13,982 nt of DNA, from assembly GCA_030431945.1 (NCBI GenBank), contig JAUIIF010000047.1, positions 1-13,982 of the forward strand, given 5' to 3'. This DNA comes from Bacteroidia bacterium (lineage in GTDB: Bacteria > Bacteroidota > Bacteroidia > Chitinophagales > Saprospiraceae). The number at the start of each line of letters is the position of its first letter. The stretch's first letter is position 1. Shown here piece by piece: positions 1 through 6,049 of this stretch. Under the pieces are notes generated by a model. It did no database searches. It was not told the origin of the DNA and was given only the letters and a program-made list of their open reading frames with translations. Made by a program: the position numbers and the translations under genes.

Positions 1-990
1 CACTCCGCGGGCCTTCAGCTCTTGCATCAGCTCGGCGGCTTTGGCGTCAAGCGCGTCGTTGGGCTTGGGGATGGGGACGATGACTACCTGAATGGGTGCC
101 AGGCGGGGAGGCAGGACGAGGCCTTCATCGTCAGAGTGCGTCATAATCAGCCCACCAATGAGTCGGGTGGAGACGCCCCAGCTGGTGGCCCAGACGTATT
201 CTTCCTGGTTGTCTGCGTTACTGAACTTTACGTCAAAGGCTTTGGCAAAATTCTGCCCCAGGTTGTGGCTCGTTCCGGCCTGCAGGGCTTTTCCATCCTG
301 CATCAATGCTTCGATGGTGTAGGTGTTGACGGCACCGGCGAAACGCTCGTTGGCCGTCTTCACCCCCCGGATCACGGGCATGGCCATGTACTGCTCGGCG
401 AAAGTGGCGTAAATTTCCTGCATCTGCAGGGTTTCTTCCTGGGCTTCCTCCGCCGTGGCATGGGCCGTATGCCCTTCCTGCCAGAGAAATTCGGCCGTGC
501 GGAGAAACAGGCGGGTCCGCATTTCCCAACGGACGACATTGGCCCACTGATTGACGAGCAGCGGCAAATCCCGGTAACTCGTGATCCAGTCCCGGTAAGT
601 ATTCCAGATGATTGTTTCGGAAGTGGGCCGTACGATGAGTTCCTCCTCCAGCTTGGAGCTGGGGTCTACGATGACGCCGTCGCCGTCGGGGTCATTCATC
701 AGGCGGTGGTGGGTAACCACGGCGCACTCCTTGGCAAAGCCTTCCACGTGGGCAGCCTCCCGGCTCAGGAACGATTTAGGGATAAAGAGCGGGAAATAGG
801 CATTCTGGTGGCCGGTTTCCTTAAACATATCGTCCAGTTGCCGCTGCATACGCTCCCAAATGCCGAAGCCGTAGGGTTTGATCACCATACAGCCGCGGAC
901 GGCGGAGTTGCTGGCCAAATTGGCGTTTTTAACGATATCGAGATACCACTGGGAGTAATCTTCTTTTCTGGGGGTAACGGCGCTTGCCAT
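1..990 (-). CDS. proS: Proline--tRNA ligase, archaeal/eukaryotic-type, C-terminal part missing at window edge
   Basis: Cytoplasmic class II aminoacyl-tRNA synthetase that charges tRNA-Pro with proline. The minus frame is open from the ATG at 990-988 to base 1, giving 330 residues with no stop; the family is usually near 490 residues, so roughly the last third lies outside. The N terminus begins MASAVTPRKEDYSQWYLDIV. Visible landmarks are RPTSETIIW, class II motif 2 (VVRWEMRTRLFLRTAEFLWQ), GTSHNLGQNFAKAFDV, and motif 3 as TSWGVSTRLIGGLIMTHSDD followed by GLVLPPRLAPIQVVIVPIP, which opens the anticodon-binding domain. There is no inserted editing domain between motifs 2 and 3, which fits the short archaeal-like ProRS rather than the long E. 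coli type. The start was chosen because it gives the family's normal N terminus. The gene is divergent from the next one and has no visible partner. The identification is secure. Confidence 0.96.
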   Translation of the reverse strand, partial: MASAVTPRKEDYSQWYLDIVKNANLASNSAVRGCMVIKPYGFGIWERMQRQLDDMFKETGHQNAYFPLFIPKSFLSREAAHVEGFAKECAVVTHHRLMNDPDGDGVIVDPSSKLEEELIVRPTSETIIWNTYRDWITSYRDLPLLVNQWANVVRWEMRTRLFLRTAEFLWQEGHTAHATAEEAQEETLQMQEIYATFAEQYMAMPVIRGVKTANERFAGAVNTYTIEALMQDGKALQAGTSHNLGQNFAKAFDVKFSNADNQEEYVWATSWGVSTRLIGGLIMTHSDDEGLVLPPRLAPIQVVIVPIPKPNDALDAKAAELMQELKARGV

Positions 991-1018
991 ATTGAACTAT
1001 TGGTTGTCTTTCAACGTT

Positions 1019-1046
1019 TTATATAAGGACGGGGCCGCAGGTGCAA
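1019..1046 (-). promoter_or_regulatory. Candidate proS promoter
   Basis: Read on the minus strand, TTTTTTG ends at 1044, and TATATAA (1025-1019) follows after 18 nt. Transcription would start about 20-25 nt before the proS ATG. A second weak option is TTTG (1078-1075) with ATTTTTTG (1051-1044) 23 nt later. Neither matches the Bacteroidota consensus TTTG/TAnnTTTG well. The TTG overlaps one copy of the GC-rich spacer repeat described separately. Confidence 0.3.
1031..1046 (-). repeat. GC-rich spacer repeat, copy A
   Basis: On the minus strand this reads TTGCACCTGCGGCCCC. It shares the ten-base core TGCACCTGCG with copies at 3850-3869 and 4715-4735, all in spacers. Here it lies just before proS and overlaps the candidate promoter. 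Function unknown. Confidence 0.4.
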
Positions 1047-1168
1047 AAAATGTTTTGCGCAGCAGCAATGTTACCAAACACTGCTCGCCACGTCCTATAC
1101 ATTGTACCGGCGTTCGCGCCCAATAAAGCCGCCTGGCAAAGGAGAAAGTTGCTTTTTCCGTCGTCCCG

Positions 1169-1190
1169 AAGCGTTTTAACGCTTGTTTTT
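1169..1190 (+). terminator. Hairpin plus T-run upstream of the RS-rich gene
   Basis: AAGCGTT (1169-1175) pairs with AACGCTT (1178-1184), followed by G and five T on the plus strand. It has terminator form for rightward transcription, but no rightward gene lies before it in the window. It could insulate the next gene from stray transcription, act as an attenuator if that gene's promoter lies further upstream, or be chance. Confidence 0.3.
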
Positions 1191-1291
1191 CCGGCTTTAA
1201 GCCCTCCTTAACCAAATGGAAGGCACAAAAGTACTACTTTCGACCTTGTAATAAGTGGCAGACTCACGGATTACACCAAACTTCTAACATT

Positions 1292-2470
1292 ATGCGTAAG
1301 CAAAACATCTTCGCCGCAGTTTTTAGCCTTCTGGCTCTGCTGTTCGTCGCATCTCCGGCTACGGCCCAGTATGACGACGTCTATTATAACCCTTCTGACT
1401 TCAGCAGCTCCGACTACTCGTCCAACGATTACTACGCTGACGATAGTTACGATGCGCCTTATGAAGACAGCTACGACTACAACGACGACACGTATGACTA
1501 CGAGTACACCAGTCGTATCCGTCGTTTCCGTCGCCCACTCAGTGGCTTCAATTACTACGACCCTTACTACGTAGACGCTGGTTACTACAACCCTGCTTTC
1601 CGTTCCTTCGGTACGACCGTACTGATTTACAACACGGGCAGCTTCTACCGTCCTATCCGTACCGCCTTTGGCCCCCGTTTCGTAAACGTTGGCTTCGGCA
1701 ACCCCTACAGTGCCTGGAACCGTGGCTTCGGCTACAACTCCTGGAACCGTGGCTTCGGTTATGACGCCTGGAACAATGGCTTCGGTTACAACTCCTGGAA
1801 CCGCGGCTTCGGCAGCCCCTGGGGCAACTCCTTCGGGGCCGGCGGCTTCGGTCGCGCCGGCGGATACTACTGTCCTCCGACTTTCGGTGGCGGTGTCAAC
1901 TACAACACGGTTAACAACATCAACGTAGTGAATAACCGTGCGACCACGGCCCGCCCCCGTGGGGCAACCACTTCAATTGCCAACCGGATCGATCGTTCTG
2001 CTGCCAGCCGCACGGTGCCTGCTTCAGCAGCAAGCCGTTCTGCCAGCCGTGGCACCACTGCTACCCGCTCTGCTGCCCGCCCAACCACTACGCGCTCCGT
2101 GGGTCGCAGTCAGGCAACCCGCTCTACCCCAGCGGCCCGCAGTGCCAGCCCAACCCGCATTGATCGTAGTCGTACGACCGTTCGCCCCAGCACCAGCCGG
2201 AGCGCAACTCCCAGCCGTACCCGCAGCGTAACCCCCGGCCGGAGCTACACGCCAAGCCGTTCCACTACCCCCAGCCGGAGCTACACGCCGAGCCGTTCCA
2301 CTGCGCCGAGCCGCAGTTATACGCCAAGCCGTTCTACGTCGCCCAGCCGGAGTGTATCACCAAGCCGCTCTTCCGGTAGTAGCCGGAGTGCCGCCCCCAG
2401 CCGCTCCAGCAGCAGCCGGAGTGCCGCTCCCAGTCGCTCCAGCAGTGGCCGCGGTCGTGGTGGTGAATAA
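1292..2470 (+). CDS. Exported low-complexity protein: acidic DY-rich, GFNW repeats, Arg/Ser-rich tail
   Basis: Function unknown. The 392 residues open with a clear signal peptide (MRKQNIFAAVFSLLALLFVA, cut near residue 25-26, ATA-Q). The mature part has three zones. Residues 27-72 are acidic and rich in Asp, Tyr and Ser. Residues 75-215 are rich in Tyr, Phe, Gly and Asn, with a basic RIRRFRRP patch at 75-82 and four nine-residue repeats of the type WNRGFGYNS at 142-177. Residues 216-392 are strongly basic through Arg only and rich in Ser, Thr, Ala and Pro, with seven hexads such as YTPSRS at 319-360. A single Cys sits at 194. There is no lipobox, no further membrane segment and no T9SS C-terminal domain, so it should stay in the periplasm or envelope. 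The ATG at 1292 is the only start giving a full signal peptide; no Shine-Dalgarno is visible, as is usual in this phylum. It is followed by a strong terminator and appears monocistronic. Arg/Ser/Tyr-rich exported proteins of this kind occur in Bacteroidota without a known role (general recollection, not a search). Confidence 0.85.
   Translation: MRKQNIFAAVFSLLALLFVASPATAQYDDVYYNPSDFSSSDYSSNDYYADDSYDAPYEDSYDYNDDTYDYEYTSRIRRFRRPLSGFNYYDPYYVDAGYYNPAFRSFGTTVLIYNTGSFYRPIRTAFGPRFVNVGFGNPYSAWNRGFGYNSWNRGFGYDAWNNGFGYNSWNRGFGSPWGNSFGAGGFGRAGGYYCPPTFGGGVNYNTVNNINVVNNRATTARPRGATTSIANRIDRSAASRTVPASAASRSASRGTTATRSAARPTTTRSVGRSQATRSTPAARSASPTRIDRSRTTVRPSTSRSATPSRTRSVTPGRSYTPSRSTTPSRSYTPSRSTAPSRSYTPSRSTSPSRSVSPSRSSGSSRSAAPSRSSSSRSAAPSRSSSGRGRGGE
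1715..1822 (+). repeat. Four tandem 27-bp units encoding WNRGFGYNS-type repeats
   Basis: The units encode WNRGFGYNS, WNRGFGYDA, WNNGFGYNS and WNRGFGSPW in direct succession. The DNA is also similar (TGGAACCGTGGCTTCGG recurs), which points to tandem duplication within the gene. Confidence 0.85.
2246..2371 (+). repeat. Seven 18-bp units encoding xxPSRS hexads
   Basis: The hexads YTPSRS, TTPSRS, YTPSRS, TAPSRS, YTPSRS, TSPSRS and VSPSRS alternate Tyr with Thr at the first place for the first six units, giving a 36-bp higher-order period. Looser Ser/Arg repeats continue on both sides (about 1940-2460). Confidence 0.85.
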
Positions 2471-2480
2471 ATGATACCTG

Positions 2481-2551
2481 CTTCACCCCCGGTGAAGTAT
2501 TGATTGCCCTACAGGGTGGAAGTACTTACGTGCTTCCACCCTTTTTCTTTT
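2481..2551 (+). terminator. Double hairpin with intrinsic terminator after the RS-rich gene
   Basis: A first small hairpin pairs CTTCACC (2481-2487) with GGTGAAG (2491-2497) over a three-base loop. The main one pairs AGGGTGGAAG (2513-2522) with CTTCCACCCT (2533-2542), extended inward by three more pairs (one G-T) to a four-base loop. It runs into TTTTTCTTTT at 2542-2551. This is a textbook rho-independent terminator, 42 nt past the stop codon. Confidence 0.88.
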
Positions 2552-2767
2552 GGCGGTGGCATAGAGAAGGTCCATTAGCCACCAGGAAAAATGATATCCG
2601 TCATTTAAGTAAAGGGCCTGCGGCTAATTATTGCCGTCTTGGCGGAAAGCCCTTAAATTTGCCCCCTGGAAGTCTGCCTGCAGCTGGCCGGCAGCACCCT
2701 GGTGCACCAGTGAACAGCCCGGCGACGGAATATTCCAACTCTACCCCCCAACCAGACTAACTGCTCT
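2552..2767 (+). other. Spacer and leader before trhO
   Basis: No gene is seen. AAATGA (2589-2594) and TCATTT (2601-2606) form an inverted repeat 25 bases before the promoter's TTG and could be an operator, but a six-base arm is weak. The leader from about 2668 to 2767 is pyrimidine-rich near the start codon and shows no Shine-Dalgarno. Confidence 0.4.
2631..2661 (+). promoter_or_regulatory. Bacteroidota-type promoter for trhO
   Basis: TTG at 2631-2633 is followed after exactly 20 nt by TAAATTTG at 2654-2661, a perfect match to TAnnTTTG, the -7 element of the Bacteroidota primary sigma factor, with normal -33 spacing. The predicted start near 2667-2669 gives a leader of about 100 nt. It lies downstream of the preceding terminator, so trhO should be transcribed on its own. 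Confidence 0.65.
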
Positions 2768-3820
2768 ATGTCTCCCCGCAAACTCCGTAACCTGCTTAGC
2801 CCGGAAGAACTTCGTGCCCGCCTTGCAGCGGAAACGGAACCGCGCGTGACCTTTAGTTTCTACCGTTACGCCCACATTCCGGAGCCGGAAGCCTTTCGCA
2901 ATCAGTGCTACCTCCGTTGGTCGGCGCTCGACGTATTCGGCAGGGTTTACATCGCCAAAGAAGGCATTAATGGTCAGGTGTCCGTACCGGCCTCCAAGTT
3001 TACTGCTTATAAAGAGGAGTTGTACAGCGTCGACTTCATGGAGGGAATGCGGTTGAACGTGGCCATTGAAGCTGATGCCCCTTCCTTCCTGAAACTCAAA
3101 ATCAAGGTAAGGGACAAAATCGTGGCTGACGGACTGAACGATGCCACCTTTGACGTAACCAAGCGCGGAAAACACCTGACTGCTCCGGAGGTTAATGCCC
3201 TGCTGGAGCAAGATGATACCATTGTCGTTGACATGCGTAATCACTACGAAAGCGAGGTTGGCTATTTTGAAGGTGCCATTCGGCCTGACATCACCAACTT
3301 CAGGGATCTGCTTCCTGCCGTGGAAGAAATGCTCGAGGAGCAGAAAGACAAGCAGATCATTATGTACTGTACTGGAGGTATCCGCTGCGAAAAAGCGAGC
3401 GCTTACTATCTGCACCGGGGTTTTGAGCATGTTTACATGGTCGACGGCGGCATCATCGAATACGCCCGCCAGTGCGAAGCACTGGGTCTTGAATCCAAAT
3501 ACCTGGGTAAAAACTTTGTATTCGATGAGCGCCTGGGGGAGCGGATAACGGAGCATATTGTCTCCCATTGTCATCAGTGCGGTGCGGCTTCTGACCGCCA
3601 GCTGGATTGTGCTAATGAGGCCTGCCACATCCTGTTTGTCCAGTGCGAAAGCTGTGCAAAACAATTCAACGATTGTTGTTCTACCCAGTGTAAAGAATTC
3701 ATTGAGCTGCCCGAGGAGCAACAGCAAAAATTGAAGATCACTACCCAGTTTAACGGCCAGAAGTTTGGTAAAGCCCTGCGGGCATCGCTCGTTCAGAAAG
3801 GAGAAGCAGCCCTGAAGTAG
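2768..3820 (+). CDS. trhO: Oxygen-dependent tRNA uridine(34) hydroxylase, rhodanese family
   Basis: TrhO (YceA in E. coli) hydroxylates U34 of certain tRNAs to 5-hydroxyuridine using O2, the first step toward cmo5U/mo5U wobble modifications. The 350 residues match the usual family length. The N-terminal domain (about 25-130) carries the conserved run VYIAKEGINGQVSVP. The rhodanese domain (about 140-250) begins near VDMRNHYESEVGYFEGAIRP and has the active-site loop CTGGIRCEKAS, with Cys201 and Cys207. The C-terminal Cys-rich segment (residues 268-308, CHQCG, CANEACH, CESC, CCSTQC) resembles the zinc-binding tail of the longer TrhO forms. The start at 2768 begins MSPRKLRNLL and agrees with the promoter upstream. 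No partner gene is adjacent. A 328-codon antisense frame inside it is a shadow. Confidence 0.95.
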   Translation: MSPRKLRNLLSPEELRARLAAETEPRVTFSFYRYAHIPEPEAFRNQCYLRWSALDVFGRVYIAKEGINGQVSVPASKFTAYKEELYSVDFMEGMRLNVAIEADAPSFLKLKIKVRDKIVADGLNDATFDVTKRGKHLTAPEVNALLEQDDTIVVDMRNHYESEVGYFEGAIRPDITNFRDLLPAVEEMLEEQKDKQIIMYCTGGIRCEKASAYYLHRGFEHVYMVDGGIIEYARQCEALGLESKYLGKNFVFDERLGERITEHIVSHCHQCGAASDRQLDCANEACHILFVQCESCAKQFNDCCSTQCKEFIELPEEQQQKLKITTQFNGQKFGKALRASLVQKGEAALK

Positions 3821-3849
3821 TACGGCCGGAACGGGAAAGAAAATAAGCA

Positions 3850-3869
3850 GGGCGCGGAGCGCAGGTGCA
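3850..3869 (-). repeat. GC-rich spacer repeat, copy B
   Basis: On the minus strand this reads TGCACCTGCGCTCCGCGCCC and shares the core TGCACCTGCG with copies A and C. It lies 30 bases after the trhO stop. Part of it forms one arm of the inverted repeat at 3861-3896. Confidence 0.4.
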
Positions 3870-3896
3870 GGGGAAGGTTAGGATGCCGGCACCTGC
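3861..3896. other. Inverted repeat in the trhO-SDR spacer
   Basis: GCAGGTGC (3861-3868) pairs perfectly with GCACCTGC (3889-3896) over a 20-base loop. No T-run follows on either strand, so it is not a typical terminator. It might still help end trhO transcription. The rest of the 183-base spacer shows no convincing promoter for the SDR gene. Confidence 0.4.
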
Positions 3897-4003
3897 CTGC
3901 AAGGCTGGGAGTTACTGCTGATTTATTTCACTACCACCGGCCACGGCAAATTTCCAAAACCAAATCGATGGTCTCCCCGTTACGCCTGTAAAGACTATAC
4001 AGC

Positions 4004-4693
4004 ATGGCAAACTATCTGATTATTGGCGGCAGTTCCGGCATTGGCCGGGCATTGGTGGATGAATTATTAAGTGCAGGACATACCGTATTGGTCTGGGCAC
4101 GGGAGCGTCGGGACTTACCCGAATCGGTTCTCTTCACGAGTTTTGATGTCGTTGGTGATGACGACCCGCCGAAAGCGAGCCTGCCCGATCAACTGGAAGG
4201 CCTGGTTTACTGCCCCGGCAGTATTGACCTGAAGTCTTTCCGCAGTTTGAAAGCTCCGGCTTTTCGGGAGGCCTTCGAGTTGAACGTGGTGGGGGCAGTG
4301 CGGTGCCTCCAGTCAGCGGAGCGGGCGCTCAAGAAAGGTAACCACCCAGCGGTACTCTTCTTCTCTACGGTTGCGGTGCAACGTGGGATGCCCTTCCACG
4401 CCGGCGTAGCCGCCGCCAAAGGCGCCCTGGAGGGCCTGACCCGTAGCCTGGCGGCCGAATACGCCCCGGGCATCCGGGTGAACGCCATTGCGCCTTCCCT
4501 GACCGATACCCCGTTGGCGGAAAAGCTTTTAGCAACCGAAGAAAAACGCCAGGCGAGCGCCGAGCGTCACCCGCTGAAACGCGTGGCCGACGCCGGGGAA
4601 ATTGCGGCCATGGCCGCCTTCCTGCTGAGCGAAAAGGCAGCATTTGTAACCGGACAGATCATTGGTATGGACGGTGGCTTATCTTCCGTGTAA
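4004..4693 (+). CDS. SDR-family oxidoreductase-like protein with the catalytic Tyr replaced by Val
   Basis: Cytoplasmic short-chain dehydrogenase/reductase fold of 229 residues, a normal length for classical SDRs; substrate unknown. The nucleotide-binding motif GGSSGIG is at 8-14. The usual NNAG motif is replaced by YCPGS, and LNVVGAV holds the structural Asn. The Ser of the active site is Ser121 (FFSTVAV). The YxxxK motif reads VAAAK: Val135 stands where the catalytic Tyr belongs, while Lys139 is kept. The NAIAPSLTDTPLAEKL and ITGMDGG-like C-terminal motifs (VTGQIIGMDGGLSSV) are intact. I recall SDRs of this pattern (FHxxVAAAKGA) elsewhere in bacteria, so it may be a real subfamily rather than a mutation; no search was possible. 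Whether it is a dehydrogenase, uses another proton donor, or only binds nucleotide is open. The start at 4004 places the glycine motif at the normal distance. No operon partner is evident. Confidence 0.88.
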   Translation: MANYLIIGGSSGIGRALVDELLSAGHTVLVWARERRDLPESVLFTSFDVVGDDDPPKASLPDQLEGLVYCPGSIDLKSFRSLKAPAFREAFELNVVGAVRCLQSAERALKKGNHPAVLFFSTVAVQRGMPFHAGVAAAKGALEGLTRSLAAEYAPGIRVNAIAPSLTDTPLAEKLLATEEKRQASAERHPLKRVADAGEIAAMAAFLLSEKAAFVTGQIIGMDGGLSSV

Positions 4694-4714
4694 GGGTTTT
4701 GATAAAACGCAACC

Positions 4715-4735
4715 TTGCACCTGCGGCCGCGCCCC
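4715..4735 (+). repeat. GC-rich spacer repeat, copy C
   Basis: Reads TTGCACCTGCGGCCGCGCCCC except for its last base, and is the longest of the three copies. It lies 21 bases past the SDR stop. A near match (TGCACCTGCGTCCGCGC) also occurs at about 11729-11745 inside the adhesin gene, so base composition may explain part of the similarity. Confidence 0.4.
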
Positions 4736-4757
4736 GGCAGGGCCTGGGATCGGAAAC

Positions 4758-4790
4758 AAAAAACCCCTCTCCCGAAACGCGGAAGAGAGG
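4758..4790 (-). terminator. Intrinsic terminator for the adhesin-porP unit
   Basis: CCTCTC (4766-4771) pairs with GAGAGG (4785-4790), with inner CCG/CGG pairs and an AA bulge. On the minus strand the stem is followed by GG and six T (complement of 4763-4758). It lies about 215 nt past the porP-like stop and suits leftward transcripts. No T-run follows on the plus strand. Confidence 0.6.
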
Positions 4791-5005
4791 CTATCCCAAA
4801 AACCGATTTAAGATCTTACCGGCATAGCCTGTTGACTATAGCCAATTCGCCACCAGTGGGATTTGGTGCGCGAAAAATTCATTGTGGTAGATAGCGGATG
4901 CGCCTTAGGGAAGGCGCGAAGGATAGCTCAAAACTTGGCTCAATATTTACCAGAGTGGTAAAAGTCTTTGCCAAAGATAAGTTATACAAAGTGAAATATG
5001 CAATT

Positions 5006-5968
5006 CTAACGACGATTCTCTTCGCGGGCTTTCCGGTCGCGGGCAGCCTTTATTGAATTTCGGTCGATGGAGTAACCCACCGTGAATTCATGACTTCCGT
5101 TATTGTATTGCTGAAATTCTCCGAACCCAAGGTCGAAGGAATAGTACAGTTGGAAGCCATTGAGCTCGGTACCGAGCAGTAAACCGACAGCGCCCAGGTA
5201 GCGATAAGAAAGACCTGCAATAAACTGGTCGTTCAGGAACCCTGCCTGGAGGTTGAAATCCATCATAAAGGGGGCATCCTGAATATCACGGAGCATGATG
5301 CTGGGCGTGAGGTTAACGTTCAACTCTTCAATCCGGAACCGCTGGCCGAGCAGGAAGGTATAATTGAGTCCGTCCTCGTTGGTCAGGCCGGAGATGTTGT
5401 CTAGTTGATCGGCCACCAGGTTGTTGATGGTGAAGCCACCAAATACCCGATCGAGGTAGGTACCGTAGATGCCGATTCCGGCGTCGAATACGTTCTTTCC
5501 GTCCAGCATGGCCATGATTTCCTCGTCGCCGCCATTGTAGTGCACATTATTGACGATGGCGGGATCCAGGCTCAGCCGCTGAAATTGCGTAAAGAAGCCA
5601 AAAGCTGCCTGAAAAGCGGGAACGCCCTTCACTTCTTTTCCTAAACCGAAGCGGAAGGCAACATCCACTTGCCCCTTGAGCCGACGCTGCTGCGCGGCGG
5701 TTTCCGAAAATATAGCGGCACCGATGCCGAAGGCATCACCAACGGGTCCGTTGATCCGGGCCGCAATGGTTTTCGGGGAACCTTCAAAGCCAGACCAGGC
5801 GGCGCGGGCATTGAGCTGGACGGTGTACTCATCCGCGAAGCCGGCCGCTGCCGGGTTGATGAGAATCGGGTTCTGTACGTAGTGGTTAAATACGGCTTCG
5901 TCCTGTGCACTCAGCGTCGTACACAGGGCTACCATAAAAACCAGGAGGGAGGGTAGCAATTTTTTCAT
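5006..5968 (-). CDS. PorP/SprF family type IX secretion system membrane protein
   Basis: Outer-membrane beta-barrel protein of the PorP/SprF family. Members work with T9SS and, where studied, with the large adhesin encoded beside them (SprF with SprB in Flavobacterium johnsoniae). The 320 residues start with a signal peptide (MKKLLPSLLVFMVALCTTLS, cut before QDEAV). The family's NP...NPA-AG signature follows as NPILINPAAAG at 33-43. Alternating amphipathic strands run through the middle, and the family's C-terminal GSHE motif is present as GSHEFTVGYSID (291-302). A short basic tail (303-320) ends the protein and is somewhat longer than the usual end. It starts 81 bases after the adhesin stop, so the two are probably one transcription unit; no TAnnTTTG element lies in between. 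The ATG at 5968 is the only start that gives the signal peptide. Family assignment is firm; the pairing with the adhesin is inferred from position. Confidence 0.92.
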   Translation of the reverse strand: MKKLLPSLLVFMVALCTTLSAQDEAVFNHYVQNPILINPAAAGFADEYTVQLNARAAWSGFEGSPKTIAARINGPVGDAFGIGAAIFSETAAQQRRLKGQVDVAFRFGLGKEVKGVPAFQAAFGFFTQFQRLSLDPAIVNNVHYNGGDEEIMAMLDGKNVFDAGIGIYGTYLDRVFGGFTINNLVADQLDNISGLTNEDGLNYTFLLGQRFRIEELNVNLTPSIMLRDIQDAPFMMDFNLQAGFLNDQFIAGLSYRYLGAVGLLLGTELNGFQLYYSFDLGFGEFQQYNNGSHEFTVGYSIDRNSIKAARDRKAREENRR

Positions 5969-5993
5969 AAGGAAGCAGTTCTTTGTCGTTTTT

Positions 5994-6041
5994 GGGAAAG
6001 AGAAAGTTTCCGGCAGCGGATCCGCTGACCCGCTGCCGGAA
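5994..6041 (-). terminator. Hairpin between adhesin and porP-like genes (partial terminator or attenuator)
   Basis: TTCCGGCAGCG (6008-6018) pairs with CGCTGCCGGAA (6031-6041), an 11-bp perfect stem with a 12-base loop. On the minus strand it is followed by ACTTTCTCTTTCCC, a broken T-run. A competing perfect palindrome CAGCGGATCCGCTG lies at 6014-6027. The stem starts nine bases past the adhesin stop. It may end most transcripts or protect the upstream mRNA's 3' end while allowing some readthrough into the porP-like gene. Confidence 0.6.
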
Positions 6042-6049
6042 GGAGGTGC

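Larger units (their letters stand above)
991..1291. other. Divergent spacer between proS and the RS-rich protein gene
   Basis: This 301-base spacer should hold two outward promoters. It contains the candidate proS promoter and a GC-rich repeat copy near 1031-1046. It also has a hairpin at 1141-1159 (GGAGAAAG, loop TTG, CTTTTTCC) and an inverted repeat followed by T5 at 1169-1190. For the rightward gene the best -7-like sequence is TACTTTCG at 1235-1242, one base off TAnnTTTG and without a clear -33 element. On the minus strand TACTTTTG (1233-1226) is a perfect -7 match but lies 235 nt from proS and lacks a -33 partner. I see no convincing small gene: the 72-codon minus ORF at 997-1215 runs across the hairpins and resembles nothing I know. 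Confidence 0.5.
4694..5005. other. Convergent spacer with several hairpins
   Basis: The SDR gene enters from the left and the porP-like gene from the right, so no promoter is expected and none is evident. It holds a GC-rich repeat copy (4715-4735) and a minus-strand terminator (4758-4790). Further hairpins are GCGCCTT/AAGGCGC (4900-4906 with 4911-4917), TTTACCA/TGGTAAA (4946-4952 with 4956-4962) and TCTTT/AAAGA (near 4965-4977). A possible long-range pair joins GCTATCC (4790-4796) and GGATAGC (4921-4927). No open frame looks like a gene. A structured small RNA or a 3' untranslated region is possible but unproven. Confidence 0.5.

Noticed and set aside
22..1026. 334-codon plus-strand frame
   Set aside because: It is antisense to the clear proS frame and resembles no protein; GC-rich codon bias opens the opposite strand.
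997..1215. 72-codon minus frame just upstream of proS
   Set aside because: It ends seven bases before the proS start but crosses hairpins and the likely promoter, has no known motif and no start signal.
2500..2849. Two small plus-strand frames across the trhO leader
   Set aside because: They run over the terminator, promoter and trhO start in other frames and show no recognisable features.
2741..3727. 328-codon minus-strand frame
   Set aside because: It covers trhO in antisense, and trhO is well supported by family motifs and its promoter.
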